NCBI GenBank assembly: GCA_944391285.1 | Contig: CALXSY010000001.1 | Coordinates: 82,697-146,696 of the forward strand | Origin: an uncultured Clostridia bacterium | GTDB taxonomy: Bacteria > Bacillota > Peptococcia > Peptococcales > Peptococcaceae | Direction of reading: 5' to 3' | Length of the DNA: 64,000 nucleotides | In this document: in pieces, positions 1-9,362 of the stretch | How the letters are laid out: every line of letters begins with the position of its first letter | Numbering within the stretch: the first letter of the stretch is position 1 | Made by a program: the position numbers and the translations under genes | The notes under the pieces: model-generated | What the model saw: only the letters and a program-made list of their open reading frames with translations | Databases searched by the model: none | Told to the model about the DNA's origin: nothing

Positions 1-2
1 AA

Positions 3-59
3 TCCGGGGAATTTGCGGAAGAAGAATTTGTCGAAGATGAGTTAGAAACAGAAGAATAA
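3..59 (+). CDS. C-terminal tail of an upstream gene, probably rpoC (partial)
   Basis: An open frame enters from the left edge and ends at TAA. It encodes 18 residues, strongly acidic (SGEFAEEEFVEDELETEE). An acidic C-terminal tail directly upstream of rpsL-rpsG-fusA-tuf fits the beta' subunit of RNA polymerase, which precedes the str operon in most Firmicutes. The fragment is too short to identify by sequence alone; a small L7Ae-like ribosomal protein, also common at this place, is less likely because those proteins are basic. Confidence 0.45.
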   Translation, partial: SGEFAEEEFVEDELETEE

Positions 60-76
60 CTATTATTATATTTTAT

Positions 77-111
77 CCATCGGCAGCAAGCTTTGTCTTG
101 ACAGCCGATGG
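77..111. other. Stem-loop in the rpoC(?)-rpsL intergenic region
   Basis: An 8 bp outer stem (CCATCGGC / GCCGATGG) encloses a second stem (CAAG / CTTG). No T-run follows on either strand, so it is not a textbook intrinsic terminator. It may be an mRNA processing or stability element, or a weak terminator after the upstream gene. Confidence 0.4.
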
Positions 112-137
112 GTAAAGTGATAAAATATCATGTGGAT

Positions 138-168
138 TTGTACATTGATAAGCAATGTCAAATATAAT
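138..168 (+). promoter_or_regulatory. Possible promoter of the str operon
   Basis: TTGTAC and TATAAT are separated by 19 bases, about 58 bases upstream of rpsL. The -10 is consensus, the -35 is imperfect and the spacing is long, so this is tentative. Confidence 0.35.
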
Positions 169-225
169 AAAGAGTGTTAAAACTCAAAAATTTGGTGAGT
201 ACAGAAGGAAGGAGGACCTAAAAAA

Positions 226-609
226 ATGCCAACAATTAATCAATTAATCAAACAAGGCAGATATGCTGCTGGCAAAAAATCCACTGCTCCTGCATTAAAG
301 AATAATCCGCAAAAACGTGGCGTATGCACCAGAGTATATACTACAACCCCGAAAAAACCAAACTCTGCATTGCGTAAAGTAGCCCGTGTAAGATTGACTA
401 ACGGTATCGAAGTAACTGCATACATTCCCGGTATCGGTCATAACTTACAAGAACACAGTGTTGTTTTAGTAAGAGGCGGCAGAGTTAAAGACCTGCCTGG
501 TGTTCGTTATCACTTGGTACGTGGTACTTTGGACGCTGCCGGTGTTGCTAACCGCAACCAATCTCGCTCCAAATACGGCGCTAAAAAACCCAAAGCAGGT
601 AAGAAATAA
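226..609 (+). CDS. rpsL: 30S ribosomal protein S12
   Basis: The 127-residue basic protein starts [12 protein letters not shown] and carries the conserved [19 protein letters not shown] core and the PGVRYH segment, which form the S12 decoding-centre loop near the A site. A strong GGAGGA ribosome binding site lies 8 bases before the ATG. It is the first gene of the str operon (rpsL-rpsG-fusA-tuf), which is in standard order here. Length is usual for the family, counting the short lysine-rich tail. Residues equivalent to the streptomycin-resistance lysines (TPKKPNS, PGVRYH context) look wild type by eye. Confidence 0.98.
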   Translation: MPTINQLIKQGRYAAGKKSTAPALKNNPQKRGVCTRVYTTTPKKPNSALRKVARVRLTNGIEVTAYIPGIGHNLQEHSVVLVRGGRVKDLPGVRYHLVRGTLDAAGVANRNQSRSKYGAKKPKAGKK

Positions 610-616
610 TTTTTAA

Positions 617-1123
<507 letters not shown>

Positions 1124-1152
1124 TCTTCAAACATTACAAGGAGGAAAAACAA

Positions 1153-3225
1153 GTGGGAAGAAAATTTCCATTAGAACGTACCAGAAATATTGGTATTATG
1201 GCTCACATTGATGCCGGTAAAACCACTACAACCGAGCGTATCTTATTTTACACCGGTCGTGTGCATAAAATCGGCGAGGTTCATGACGGAGCTGCTACCA
1301 TGGACTGGATGGTTCAAGAGCAAGAGCGTGGTATTACCATTACCTCTGCAGCAACTACTGCACAATGGAAAAACCATCGCATAAATATTATAGACACACC
1401 CGGACACGTTGATTTTACAGTAGAGGTTGAACGTTCTTTACGTGTTCTTGACAGTGCTGTCGGCGTATTCTGTGCCGTTGGCGGTGTTGAGCCCCAATCA
1501 GAAACTGTATGGCGCCAAGCTGATAAATATCATGTACCTCGTATTGCTTATGTTAATAAAATGGACAGAACCGGCGCTAACTTCTTAAACGTTGTTGGTC
1601 AAATCAAAGAGCGTTTAGGACACAATGCCGTTCCGGTTCAATTGCCAATTGGTGCAGAAAACTATTTTGACGGTATTGTTGACTTGGTATTAAACAAAGC
1701 ATTTTTCTTCACTGATGAGTTGGGATCTACTGAGGAAAGAGATATTCCGGCAGATATGGCTGATGACGTTCAATTATGGCGTGAACATTTGCTGGAATCC
1801 GTAGCAGAAACCGACGAGGATCTCATGATGAAATATCTTGAGGGCGAAGAATTGACTGTTGATGAAATCAAAGCGGGCTTGCGCAAAGCTACCGTCAATG
1901 TTAAAGCTATTCCGGTATTCTGCGGATCTTCCTTCAAAAATAAAGGTGTACAGATGTTATTGGATGGTATCGTTGATTACTGCCCGTCACCGATTGATAT
2001 TCCTGCTATTAAGGGTATCATGGCTGACAGCGGCGACGATGCTGAGAGAATTGCTTCCGATAAGGAAGAATTCAGCGCTTTAGCGTTTAAGATCATGACT
2101 GACCCTTATGTTGGTAAATTAACTTTCTTTAGAGTTTATTCCGGTACTTTAACCTCCGGCTCTTATGTATACAACTCCACTAAGGGCAAGAGAGAGCGTA
2201 TCGGTCGTATTCTGCAAATGCATGCTAATCACCGTGAAGAAATCGACCAGGTTTATGCCGGTGATATTGCAGCAGCTGTTGGCTTGAAAGAAACTACCAC
2301 CGGTGATACTTTATGCCTGGAAGACAACCCGATTATTTTGGAATCCATGGTATTCCCTGATCCGGTTATCGAGATTGCTATCGAGCCCAGCACTAAAGCT
2401 GACCAAGAGAAAATGGGTATCGCTTTGGCTAAATTAGCTGAAGAGGATCCTACATTCCGCACTTATACCGACCATGAAACCGGTCAAACCATCATCGCCG
2501 GTATGGGTGAATTACACTTAGATATTATCGTTGACCGTTTGAAACGCGAGTTTAAAGTAGAAGCTCAAGTTGGCAAACCGCAGGTTTCTTACAAAGAAAC
2601 CATCCGCAAGGCTGTTCAAGCCGAAGGCAAATTCGTTCGTCAGTCCGGCGGTCGTGGTCAATACGGTCATGCTATCATTACTTTGGAGCCGTTGGAGCCA
2701 GGCAGTGGTTTCATCTTCGAGAGCAAAATCGTCGGTGGCGCTGTGCCTAAAGAGTACATCGGACCTATCGAAGCCGGTATTAAAGAGGCTATGCAAAATG
2801 GTATCGTAGCCGGCTATGAGACTGTTGACATTAAGGCAACCTTGATCGATGGTTCTTACCATGATGTCGACTCTTCTGAAATGGCATTTAAAGTTGCCGG
2901 TTCTATGGCATTCAAAGCGGCAGCTGCTAAAGCCAGCCCGGTTTTGTTAGAGCCTATCATGCGTATTGAGATTACCGTGCCTGAAGAATACATGGGCGAC
3001 GTTATGGGTGATTTGAACTCTCGCCGCGGTCGTATTGAAGGTATGGAAGCTCGCAACAATGCGCAAATTATCAGAGGCTTTGTTCCTTTAAGCGAAATGT
3101 TCGGTTATGCAACCGACTTGCGTTCTAAGACGCAAGGTCGTGGTGTTTACACCATGCAATCCGACCATTTCGAGGAAGTTCCGAAAAATATTGCTGAAGA
3201 AATCATTGCTAAACGCAAAGGTTAA
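1153..3225 (+). CDS. fusA: Elongation factor G
   Basis: The 690-residue translational GTPase catalyses ribosomal translocation. It has the P-loop [12 protein letters not shown] (about residues 17-28), the switch motif [14 protein letters not shown] and NKMD, followed by EF-G domains II-V ending in a typical KGRGVYTM...VP region. The start is GTG, placed by the AGGAGG ribosome binding site 10 bases upstream and by the conserved N-terminus ([22 protein letters not shown]). It is followed after 15 bases by tuf. Full length for the family. Confidence 0.98.
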   Translation: MGRKFPLERTRNIGIMAHIDAGKTTTTERILFYTGRVHKIGEVHDGAATMDWMVQEQERGITITSAATTAQWKNHRINIIDTPGHVDFTVEVERSLRVLDSAVGVFCAVGGVEPQSETVWRQADKYHVPRIAYVNKMDRTGANFLNVVGQIKERLGHNAVPVQLPIGAENYFDGIVDLVLNKAFFFTDELGSTEERDIPADMADDVQLWREHLLESVAETDEDLMMKYLEGEELTVDEIKAGLRKATVNVKAIPVFCGSSFKNKGVQMLLDGIVDYCPSPIDIPAIKGIMADSGDDAERIASDKEEFSALAFKIMTDPYVGKLTFFRVYSGTLTSGSYVYNSTKGKRERIGRILQMHANHREEIDQVYAGDIAAAVGLKETTTGDTLCLEDNPIILESMVFPDPVIEIAIEPSTKADQEKMGIALAKLAEEDPTFRTYTDHETGQTIIAGMGELHLDIIVDRLKREFKVEAQVGKPQVSYKETIRKAVQAEGKFVRQSGGRGQYGHAIITLEPLEPGSGFIFESKIVGGAVPKEYIGPIEAGIKEAMQNGIVAGYETVDIKATLIDGSYHDVDSSEMAFKVAGSMAFKAAAAKASPVLLEPIMRIEITVPEEYMGDVMGDLNSRRGRIEGMEARNNAQIIRGFVPLSEMFGYATDLRSKTQGRGVYTMQSDHFEEVPKNIAEEIIAKRKG

Positions 3226-3240
3226 GGAGGAGTATAAAAA

Positions 3241-4431
3241 ATGGCAAAACAAAAATTTGAACGTACAAAACCCCATGTTAACATTGGAACAATCGGTCAC
3301 GTAGACCATGGTAAAACCACCACTACTGCAGCAATCACCGCAGTATTGGCATTGAGAGGTCAAGCAACCGCAACCAAATTCGATGAAATTGACAAAGCAC
3401 CGGAAGAAAAAGAGCGTGGAATTACCATTAACACCGCGCACGTAGAGTATGAAACCGACAAACGTCACTATGCACACGTAGACTGCCCCGGTCACGCTGA
3501 CTATGTAAAGAACATGATCACCGGTGCAGCACAAATGGACGGAGCAATCTTGGTAGTATCCGCAGCTGACGGTCCAATGCCGCAGACTCGTGAGCACATT
3601 TTGTTAGCTCGCCAAGTAGGTGTACCGTACATTGTAGTATGGATGAACAAATGCGACTTAGTAGATGACGAAGAGTTGTTAGATTTAGTAGAGATGGAAA
3701 TCAGAGAATTATTAAATGAATATGAATTCCCCGGCGATGAGGTACCGGTAATCAGAGGATCCGGCTACCAAGCATTGCAAGACCCAACCGGACCATGGGC
3801 AGATAAAATCATTGAATTGATGAATGCAGTAGACGAGTACATTCCTACTCCTGTACGTGACATCGACAAACCGTTCTTGATGCCGGTAGAGGATGTATTC
3901 TCCATCACCGGACGCGGCACAGTAGCAACCGGACGTGTAGAGAGAGGCGCAGTAAAAGTAGGCGATGAATTACAAATCGTAGGTATCAAACCGGAGACCA
4001 AGAAAACCGTCTGCACCGGTGTAGAGATGTTCCGTAAATTGTTAGACATGGCAGAAGCAGGAGATAACATCGGCTGCTTATTGCGCGGTGTAGACAGAAA
4101 AGAAATCGAAAGAGGACAAGTATTGGCAAAACCAGGCAGTATTACTCCTCATACCAAATTCCATTGCGAAGTATATGTATTGACCAAAGAAGAGGGTGGC
4201 AGACATAAACCATTCTTTGATGGCTACAGACCGCAGTTTTATTTCAGAACAACTGACGTAACCGGCGTAATCAAATTACCGGAAGGTGTAGAGATGGTAA
4301 TGCCCGGTGACAACGTAAAAATGGAAGTAGACTTAATCACAACCGTAGCAATGGACAAAGGCTTGCGTTTCGCAATTCGTGAAGGCGGACGTACAGTTGG
4401 CTCCGGCGTTGTATCTGACATTATTGAATAA
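3241..4431 (+). CDS. tuf: Elongation factor Tu
   Basis: The 396-residue GTPase delivers aminoacyl-tRNA to the ribosome. Motifs are GHVDHGKTT (P-loop), [17 protein letters not shown] and NKCD, with the C-terminal beta-barrel domains ending in [15 protein letters not shown]. The AAGGAGG ribosome binding site overlaps the end of fusA. Codon use is noticeably optimised and repetitive, as expected for a very highly expressed gene. It is the last gene of the str operon and is followed by a strong terminator. Confidence 0.98.
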   Translation: MAKQKFERTKPHVNIGTIGHVDHGKTTTTAAITAVLALRGQATATKFDEIDKAPEEKERGITINTAHVEYETDKRHYAHVDCPGHADYVKNMITGAAQMDGAILVVSAADGPMPQTREHILLARQVGVPYIVVWMNKCDLVDDEELLDLVEMEIRELLNEYEFPGDEVPVIRGSGYQALQDPTGPWADKIIELMNAVDEYIPTPVRDIDKPFLMPVEDVFSITGRGTVATGRVERGAVKVGDELQIVGIKPETKKTVCTGVEMFRKLLDMAEAGDNIGCLLRGVDRKEIERGQVLAKPGSITPHTKFHCEVYVLTKEEGGRHKPFFDGYRPQFYFRTTDVTGVIKLPEGVEMVMPGDNVKMEVDLITTVAMDKGLRFAIREGGRTVGSGVVSDIIE

Positions 4432-4451
4432 TTTAGGCACGCTGTGCGCTT

Positions 4452-4484
4452 AAAAGGAATAGGCAATTGCCTATTCCTTTTTTA
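4452..4484 (+). terminator. Intrinsic terminator of the str operon
   Basis: A perfect palindrome (AAAGGAATAGGCAA / TTGCCTATTCCTTT) runs straight into a T-rich tract, 20 bases after the tuf stop. Confidence 0.85.
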
Positions 4485-4507
4485 TGTTTTAAAATCCATA
4501 GATAGAA

Positions 4508-4541
4508 GAAAAAACCTGAATTCCTTAGAGAAATTCAGGTT
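4508..4541 (-). terminator. Intrinsic terminator of the DUF1015 gene
   Basis: A 10 bp stem (AACCTGAATT / AATTCAGGTT on the minus strand) with an 8-base loop is followed by TTTTCTTC. It lies 8 bases past the stop codon of the minus-strand gene. Confidence 0.75.
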
Positions 4542-4548
4542 AAAAAAC

Positions 4549-5742
4549 TTATTTAATTTTACGGCATTCCATGTAGTAGCGCTTGTCATTGGCATGTCCC
4601 AGGGAAAAAGTTTTTCGGGGGAGAGAGCCTTCGTTGGCAACAGCTTCAAAAAGTTCAGTTTTATCTAAGCTGTCAAAAATAAAGCCCAAGGTGTTCGGCG
4701 CCTGACAAATTTTTTCTACTGCGCCGACTCCGTGAATATAATCCAAGCTTAAGGAAGGTTTATCGGCTAAATATTCATCCAGCCATTTTTGCAGCGTACC
4801 GATGGGCAGCTTGGAGGTCGCCTTAAGAAACATTTCGCCCTCTGAATCAGCGGTTACATAGCGGAGATGATGAGAGTTTTCTCCTTGTGCAGCTGCCAAA
4901 TCCCGGCTTAAATCAGCAATAACCTGCTGAGGCTCACAGTTAAACAGCACCCGATAGATGGGCTCAAATTCAATAGCTTCATCATGAATATTGACAATCT
5001 CCACTAACGCTTGCTGAGCTAAGGGTGAATGATTTAAAGCCGTGCACTCTTTAGCGGCAGCCAAGGAATGATTGCCGTCGCCGACCGCAAAAAGCAAGGG
5101 TGATTCTTTGCCCTCGACCAGAGCATTTAAGGCAGTTTGAACATTTTTAATGGTCTCTTTATCCAGCAAATAACCGCTTAGATGTCCGCCGTTAAGCATT
5201 AAATCAAAGTCGTAAAGGCATTTAAATTGGCTTTTTTGCTGAGATAAGGGGGCAATTACCTGAAAGCGTGGATCGTCCATTAAAAGCAAAACATGGGGCA
5301 TTTCCAAGGCGGCATCCCGGCGAATAGCAACCCGGGAGGGCAGCCGTTCCACAATAGTTTTTTCTGTTGAACGCACTAAAGAATGGGCGCTGGCGTGATA
5401 ATCAAAATCAGCCAGATTGACTGCACCGACGATGCCGCTGATAATTTTGCCGTCTGCCTGCGTGCGCTCGACATATATCATGCTTGCTTCAAAACAGTCG
5501 AAAATATCATCTTTTAAATACTCTTGCATAGTTTGATTGATTTTTTCAATGCGCTCTTGAGGATTATCTTCCAGATAAATCTCCGGCAGCATAATTTTTA
5601 ACGCAGAAGGGGCATCGCCTACAATTTTTCCTACCTCTTGCCAATAATGGGGTTCAGAAGTGTATTGGTCACAAGCTATAACAGCCCAGCGAAAAAAATC
5701 TTTTTTGGGCAATAAAATATCGGCGGGAAAGAAATGATCCAT
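4549..5742 (-). CDS. DUF1015 family protein
   Basis: A 397-residue soluble protein of the DUF1015 (COG4198) family, recognised from its N-terminus (FFPADILLPK...WAVIACDQYTSEPHYW) and the central GDGNHSLAAAK segment typical of these proteins. The biochemical role is unknown; members often sit near serine or amino-acid metabolism genes. The start was moved to the ATG that has an AAGGAGG site 7 bases upstream; a longer frame has no such site. It is transcribed away from hydF with its own ribosome binding site, and a terminator-like hairpin separates them, so it need not belong to the hydF operon. Confidence 0.8.
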   Translation of the reverse strand: MDHFFPADILLPKKDFFRWAVIACDQYTSEPHYWQEVGKIVGDAPSALKIMLPEIYLEDNPQERIEKINQTMQEYLKDDIFDCFEASMIYVERTQADGKIISGIVGAVNLADFDYHASAHSLVRSTEKTIVERLPSRVAIRRDAALEMPHVLLLMDDPRFQVIAPLSQQKSQFKCLYDFDLMLNGGHLSGYLLDKETIKNVQTALNALVEGKESPLLFAVGDGNHSLAAAKECTALNHSPLAQQALVEIVNIHDEAIEFEPIYRVLFNCEPQQVIADLSRDLAAAQGENSHHLRYVTADSEGEMFLKATSKLPIGTLQKWLDEYLADKPSLSLDYIHGVGAVEKICQAPNTLGFIFDSLDKTELFEAVANEGSLPRKTFSLGHANDKRYYMECRKIK

Positions 5743-5822
5743 GGTAAGCCTCCTTGCGAAATGTAAAAAGAATAATATAAAAATTATAGCATTAATCCTC
5801 AGCCGAGGCAAGAATTTTTTTA

Positions 5823-5864
5823 GAAAAAACTCGGAAATTCCGTCATAGACGAAAACATCCGAGC
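5823..5864 (-). terminator. Probable terminator after hydF
   Basis: On the minus strand an outer stem (CTCGGA / TCCGAG) encloses an inner CGTC / GACG stem and is followed by TTTTTTC. It lies about 20 bases past the hydF stop and closes the nitrogenase-like/hydEF operon. Confidence 0.6.
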
Positions 5865-5884
5865 TGATGAAGTGAGCAAAAATA

Positions 5885-7090
5885 TTAAAGATTTAATCCG
5901 GCTAAGATATCGGGAAAAATCTCTAAGCTGCGGGGTAAAATGCCTTGCATATAGGCGATAAGGGTGCCGTAATTGGTGATAGGAATATCTTGATCCACCG
6001 CGCATTTGGTGCGGTAGCGCATTTCCCGCTCTTTGAGCATACAGCCGCCGCAGTGGATAACCAAAGCATAAGGCGACAAATCGTCGGGAAATTCGGTGCC
6101 GGAAACAGTTTTAAAGACCAAATCTTTTTTGGTGTATTCTTTGAGCCAGCAGGGAATTTTGACACTGCCGATATCATCGCACTGGCGGTGATGGGTGCAG
6201 CCTTCAGCCATTAAAATGACATCGCCGTCCTTTAAATGGTTGATAGCCGCTACTCCTTTTACTGCCGCCTCAAGCAAGCCTTTGTAGCGTGCCATGAGAA
6301 TTGAGAAGGAGGTCAGGGGGATATCCGCAGGTGTCTCGGCAGAAACTCGGGCAAAAACCTGGCTGTCGGTAATAACCATGGCAGGCTTTTGGGCTAAGCC
6401 GGCTAAAGTTTGGGTTAATTCGGATTCTTTGCAGACGATGCTGATGGCATTCGCCTCCAAAATATCGCGGATAGTCTGCTGCTGAGGCAAAATCAAGCGA
6501 CCCTTGGGTGCTGCTTTGTCGATAGGCACAACTAAAACCAGAAAATCGCCGGGGTTGATTAAATCACCGACCAGCCTTAAGGTCATATCCTCATTGGGCA
6601 CGGAAGCGGCGATTTTTTCTTTTAATTCATAAATGCCGGACTTGGTTTCAGCGCTGACATACATTACATTGCCCTCTGAGGGCGGAACCTCGCGGAGCAA
6701 ATCGCATTTGTTGTAAACGATGATGTGGGCAATATTTTTGGCTTTAAACAAATCCAGCAATTCCCGGTCACAGACCTGCAAGCCTTCAGTGGCATCTACT
6801 ACCAAAATGGCGATGTCGGTTTTGTTTAAGACATTTTTGGTTTTGCGCACTCTGAGCTCGCCCAAAGAGCCGACATCATCAAAGCCGGGAGTGTCAATAA
6901 TCATAACCGGTCCTAAAGGCAGAAGCTCCATAGCCTTATAGACCGGGTCGGTAGTAGTACCCAAAACATCGGATACTACTGCCAAATCCTGACCGGTTAC
7001 GGCGTTGACCAAGGAGGATTTGCCGGCATTGCGGCGTCCAAAAAAGCCGATATGAATTCTTTCGCCGCTGGGGGTATCATTTAATCCCAT
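5885..7090 (-). CDS. hydF: [FeFe]-hydrogenase H-cluster maturation GTPase HydF
   Basis: HydF is the GTPase scaffold on which the 2Fe precursor of the H-cluster is finished and passed to apo-HydA. The 401-residue protein has an N-terminal Era-like GTPase domain (GRRNAGKS about 18-25, DTPG about 66-69, NKCD) and the C-terminal cluster-binding signature C298-x-H300 ... H346-C347-x2-C350 of the family. The start was set at the ATG with GAGAGGTG about 6 bases upstream; a GTG three codons earlier would lie inside that site. It is the last gene of the operon, 15 bases behind the binding-protein gene. HydE is in the same operon; HydG is not in this window. Confidence 0.93.
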   Translation of the reverse strand: MGLNDTPSGERIHIGFFGRRNAGKSSLVNAVTGQDLAVVSDVLGTTTDPVYKAMELLPLGPVMIIDTPGFDDVGSLGELRVRKTKNVLNKTDIAILVVDATEGLQVCDRELLDLFKAKNIAHIIVYNKCDLLREVPPSEGNVMYVSAETKSGIYELKEKIAASVPNEDMTLRLVGDLINPGDFLVLVVPIDKAAPKGRLILPQQQTIRDILEANAISIVCKESELTQTLAGLAQKPAMVITDSQVFARVSAETPADIPLTSFSILMARYKGLLEAAVKGVAAINHLKDGDVILMAEGCTHHRQCDDIGSVKIPCWLKEYTKKDLVFKTVSGTEFPDDLSPYALVIHCGGCMLKEREMRYRTKCAVDQDIPITNYGTLIAYMQGILPRSLEIFPDILAGLNL

Positions 7091-7105
7091 AAAAATCACC
7101 TCTCA

Positions 7106-8224
7106 TTAATAAGCAGAAGCGCTGGTGGAAGGAGTAAAGATTTGCGCTACTTGTTCATCGGTTAATTCAACACCGAATACTTCCAGGTAATAATCCTTTA
7201 CTTCCTGATTTAAGTCAATATCGCTGAAAAGTTCGGGATAAGCAGTTTGCGCTAACCATAATAAGGTTAAAGGCGTATCTACACCGGGAGTGTAGCTGCG
7301 GTACATTCCTAAAGGCATTTTGTAAACATTTTTGTCTTGAATAGCTTGCACAACACTCCAGTCATAGGAGCCGATGGTGTTATTGTATAAATCTTCCGGC
7401 ATAGCCGAAGTGAAATTGGTAATAAAAATGGTGTCCGGATTCCAGGAGTAAACCTGCTCCATATTAACGGCAACAGAGTTATCGGCGGTTAATTCGTTGG
7501 CTACGTTAACAGCGCCGATAGCATCTGCCCACCATTGACCGAAGAAATGAGCACCGGAGGTAACCAAAGTAGTTTCGCTGTAGTTAAAGAGGAAGAAGAC
7601 TCTGGCTCTTTCTTCATCGCTTAAGTTAGCAGTGCGTTCTTGAATCATATCGTAAATTTCATAGCTTTTGTCGTGAACTAAAGCAGTGCGGTCATTATCC
7701 GGCCAGATTTCGCTTAAAAGAGCGATCCAGTTGTCTAAAGTTTCGATAGCATCGTAATCCCATTTGTTGACGGAGACGGCAACAGCGCTTAAGCCGGCTT
7801 GGGTTAACTGCTCGCCGATGGACGGATTGGCAGCATTGTAAAAGACGATATCCGGTTCAAGGGAGAGCAATTCTTCGATATTGAGCTCGCCGCCTTGTGC
7901 ATAGGAGGTTTCAACGTCTAAAATGTCTGGATAAAGCTCGCCCAAAAGACCGTTTTCGGCAGCAGTCATGCATTCCGGCGGCATGCCGACGATTTTTTCG
8001 GCAGAGTCAAAGAAGATAGCAAAAACAGAAGGCAAAGGCCAGATGCCGTGGAAGGCAACTCTTTGGGGATTTTTTATAACTTGTACTTGGTTGTCATTGT
8101 GGTCGGTAATGGTGATGTACTCTGTTTCACCGGATTGTTGTTCATCTTGCGCACCGCAGGCAGCAAGGGTTAAGCATAAAGCTAAAATTAAGATGAGGCT
8201 GATAAATTTAGTAAATTTACGCAT
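7106..8224 (-). CDS. Metal-chelate-type ABC transporter substrate-binding lipoprotein
   Basis: The 372-residue protein begins with a lipoprotein signal (lipobox LAAC, Cys23) and continues as a Peripla_BP_2 (BtuF/FecB/FhuD-like) fold. Family features are the early segment on a target and its chelate (VAFHGIWPLP), SLEPDIVFYNAANP, and W-N-P-D-T-I-F. It would capture a substrate outside the membrane for the FecCD-type permease encoded upstream in the same operon. The start is one base after the nifK-like stop and has an AAGGAG site. Family members carry iron siderophores, haem, cobalamin or other metal chelates; the substrate here cannot be read from sequence. Its position between the nitrogenase-like genes and hydF suggests a metal or metal complex used by that system (inference). 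Confidence 0.88.
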   Translation of the reverse strand: MRKFTKFISLILILALCLTLAACGAQDEQQSGETEYITITDHNDNQVQVIKNPQRVAFHGIWPLPSVFAIFFDSAEKIVGMPPECMTAAENGLLGELYPDILDVETSYAQGGELNIEELLSLEPDIVFYNAANPSIGEQLTQAGLSAVAVSVNKWDYDAIETLDNWIALLSEIWPDNDRTALVHDKSYEIYDMIQERTANLSDEERARVFFLFNYSETTLVTSGAHFFGQWWADAIGAVNVANELTADNSVAVNMEQVYSWNPDTIFITNFTSAMPEDLYNNTIGSYDWSVVQAIQDKNVYKMPLGMYRSYTPGVDTPLTLLWLAQTAYPELFSDIDLNQEVKDYYLEVFGVELTDEQVAQIFTPSTSASAY

Positions 8225-8225
8225 G

Positions 8226-9362
8226 TTAATTCTCCTTTTTTAATGGTTTATTGATTAAATTAGGCAATTTGTCCCGGTACATTCTGCCGGAAAAAGCTTC
8301 GTGGGGCAAATTGTAAAATTTAGCTGAGGAAGGAACAACAGGCTCATATAAGCCGTCGGCTATAACGAGCGGCGCATCTTTTAAGAGCGCTGTCAAATCA
8401 TCTTCATCGGTGCAGGTGCGGTCAATTTCACGCAGAAGCTCCGGAGAAGCCGCTAAAGGGGTGACAACCTGGCAGTTTAAATTTAAATCCATTGCCAGGC
8501 TTTGGGCTAAGGAGCAAGCGGTTACGCTTTCGCCGATGATAATGCCCTGAGGCTTGCAAGCGGTATTTTTAGCATAGCTTACGCTTGAGTTGCCGGAAGC
8601 TATGGCTGCCTTTAAGTCGCCGGCAAGCTTTTGGGAAAATTTTTCGCCGTAAGGCACGCCAACTACATAAGGAATACCGTATTTTTTTTGAAATAGCTTA
8701 GCTAAAGGCAAGGAATCGGAAGAAAGCACCAGATTAACCTCTGCTTGAGCACTTTGGGCAATTTCCTCAAGGCTTGAGCCCATGCTCCAGCAGGATTGAA
8801 TTTTAAAGCCTTGACCTTCGAGAAAAGCTCGGATATCTTCCACTTGGGAGTTGATGGAGAAATCCAAAGGCGTGGCTCCCAAAATATTAACCGCACCTTT
8901 GACCTTAGCAGTCTGCGGGCAGACAAAGCGGTTAAATAACGCTTGGTAAGCCTGCGAAACGCCGGAAAGGTAGGAGTGCATGCCGTTGGTGGCGATGCCG
9001 AGGGAAGGTATGCCGCATTTATTTTCGCACATGGTGGCAAGAGCGGCAAAATCCACTCCGCTGATCAGCGGAATAGGAGTGCCGCAGATGGCGATAAAAT
9101 TAGGGTTTAACTCTTTAGCGGCAACGAGAATATCGTTTACTAAGCGGTCATCGCCGCCCATGACTGCTTCCATTTCAGTTAAAGCAGAAACATAAACAGC
9201 GCTGTCCATATAATAAGCTCGTGGTTCATCGTGGGTATGATAAGTAGAGTTGCAGCCGGAGGCATCGTGCATGATGACGAGTCCGCCTAACTCATACAAG
9301 GCTGAGCAGACGCCGGAGGTATCGGCGGTGTAGGCCGAAATAAATGATGCAGTTTGTTTCAT
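8226..9362 (-). CDS. Nitrogenase-like component 1, K-type subunit (unknown function)
   Basis: A 378-residue member of the nitrogenase component 1 (oxidoreductase NifD/NifK/BchN/BchB) superfamily. It has three conserved-position cysteines, C19 (SGVCSALYE), C37 (DASGCNSTYH) and C93 (AICGTP), as expected for an interface Fe-S cluster. It also has an E-x-A-V-M-G-G-D-D-R-L motif (about 65-74) like the EKAVFGGEEKL of true nitrogenase chains. It is much shorter than NifK (about 520 residues). Its start overlaps the D-type gene by ATGA, so the two are translationally coupled and probably form a heteromer. No nifB, nifE or nifN is seen, so nitrogen fixation is unlikely. Confidence 0.82.
   Translation of the reverse strand: MKQTASFISAYTADTSGVCSALYELGGLVIMHDASGCNSTYHTHDEPRAYYMDSAVYVSALTEMEAVMGGDDRLVNDILVAAKELNPNFIAICGTPIPLISGVDFAALATMCENKCGIPSLGIATNGMHSYLSGVSQAYQALFNRFVCPQTAKVKGAVNILGATPLDFSINSQVEDIRAFLEGQGFKIQSCWSMGSSLEEIAQSAQAEVNLVLSSDSLPLAKLFQKKYGIPYVVGVPYGEKFSQKLAGDLKAAIASGNSSVSYAKNTACKPQGIIIGESVTACSLAQSLAMDLNLNCQVVTPLAASPELLREIDRTCTDEDDLTALLKDAPLVIADGLYEPVVPSSAKFYNLPHEAFSGRMYRDKLPNLINKPLKKEN

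Noticed and set aside
3088..3597. 169-codon minus-strand frame opposite fusA-tuf
   Set aside because: It lies opposite two highly conserved genes, and its Cys/Val-rich translation is a shadow of their codon use.
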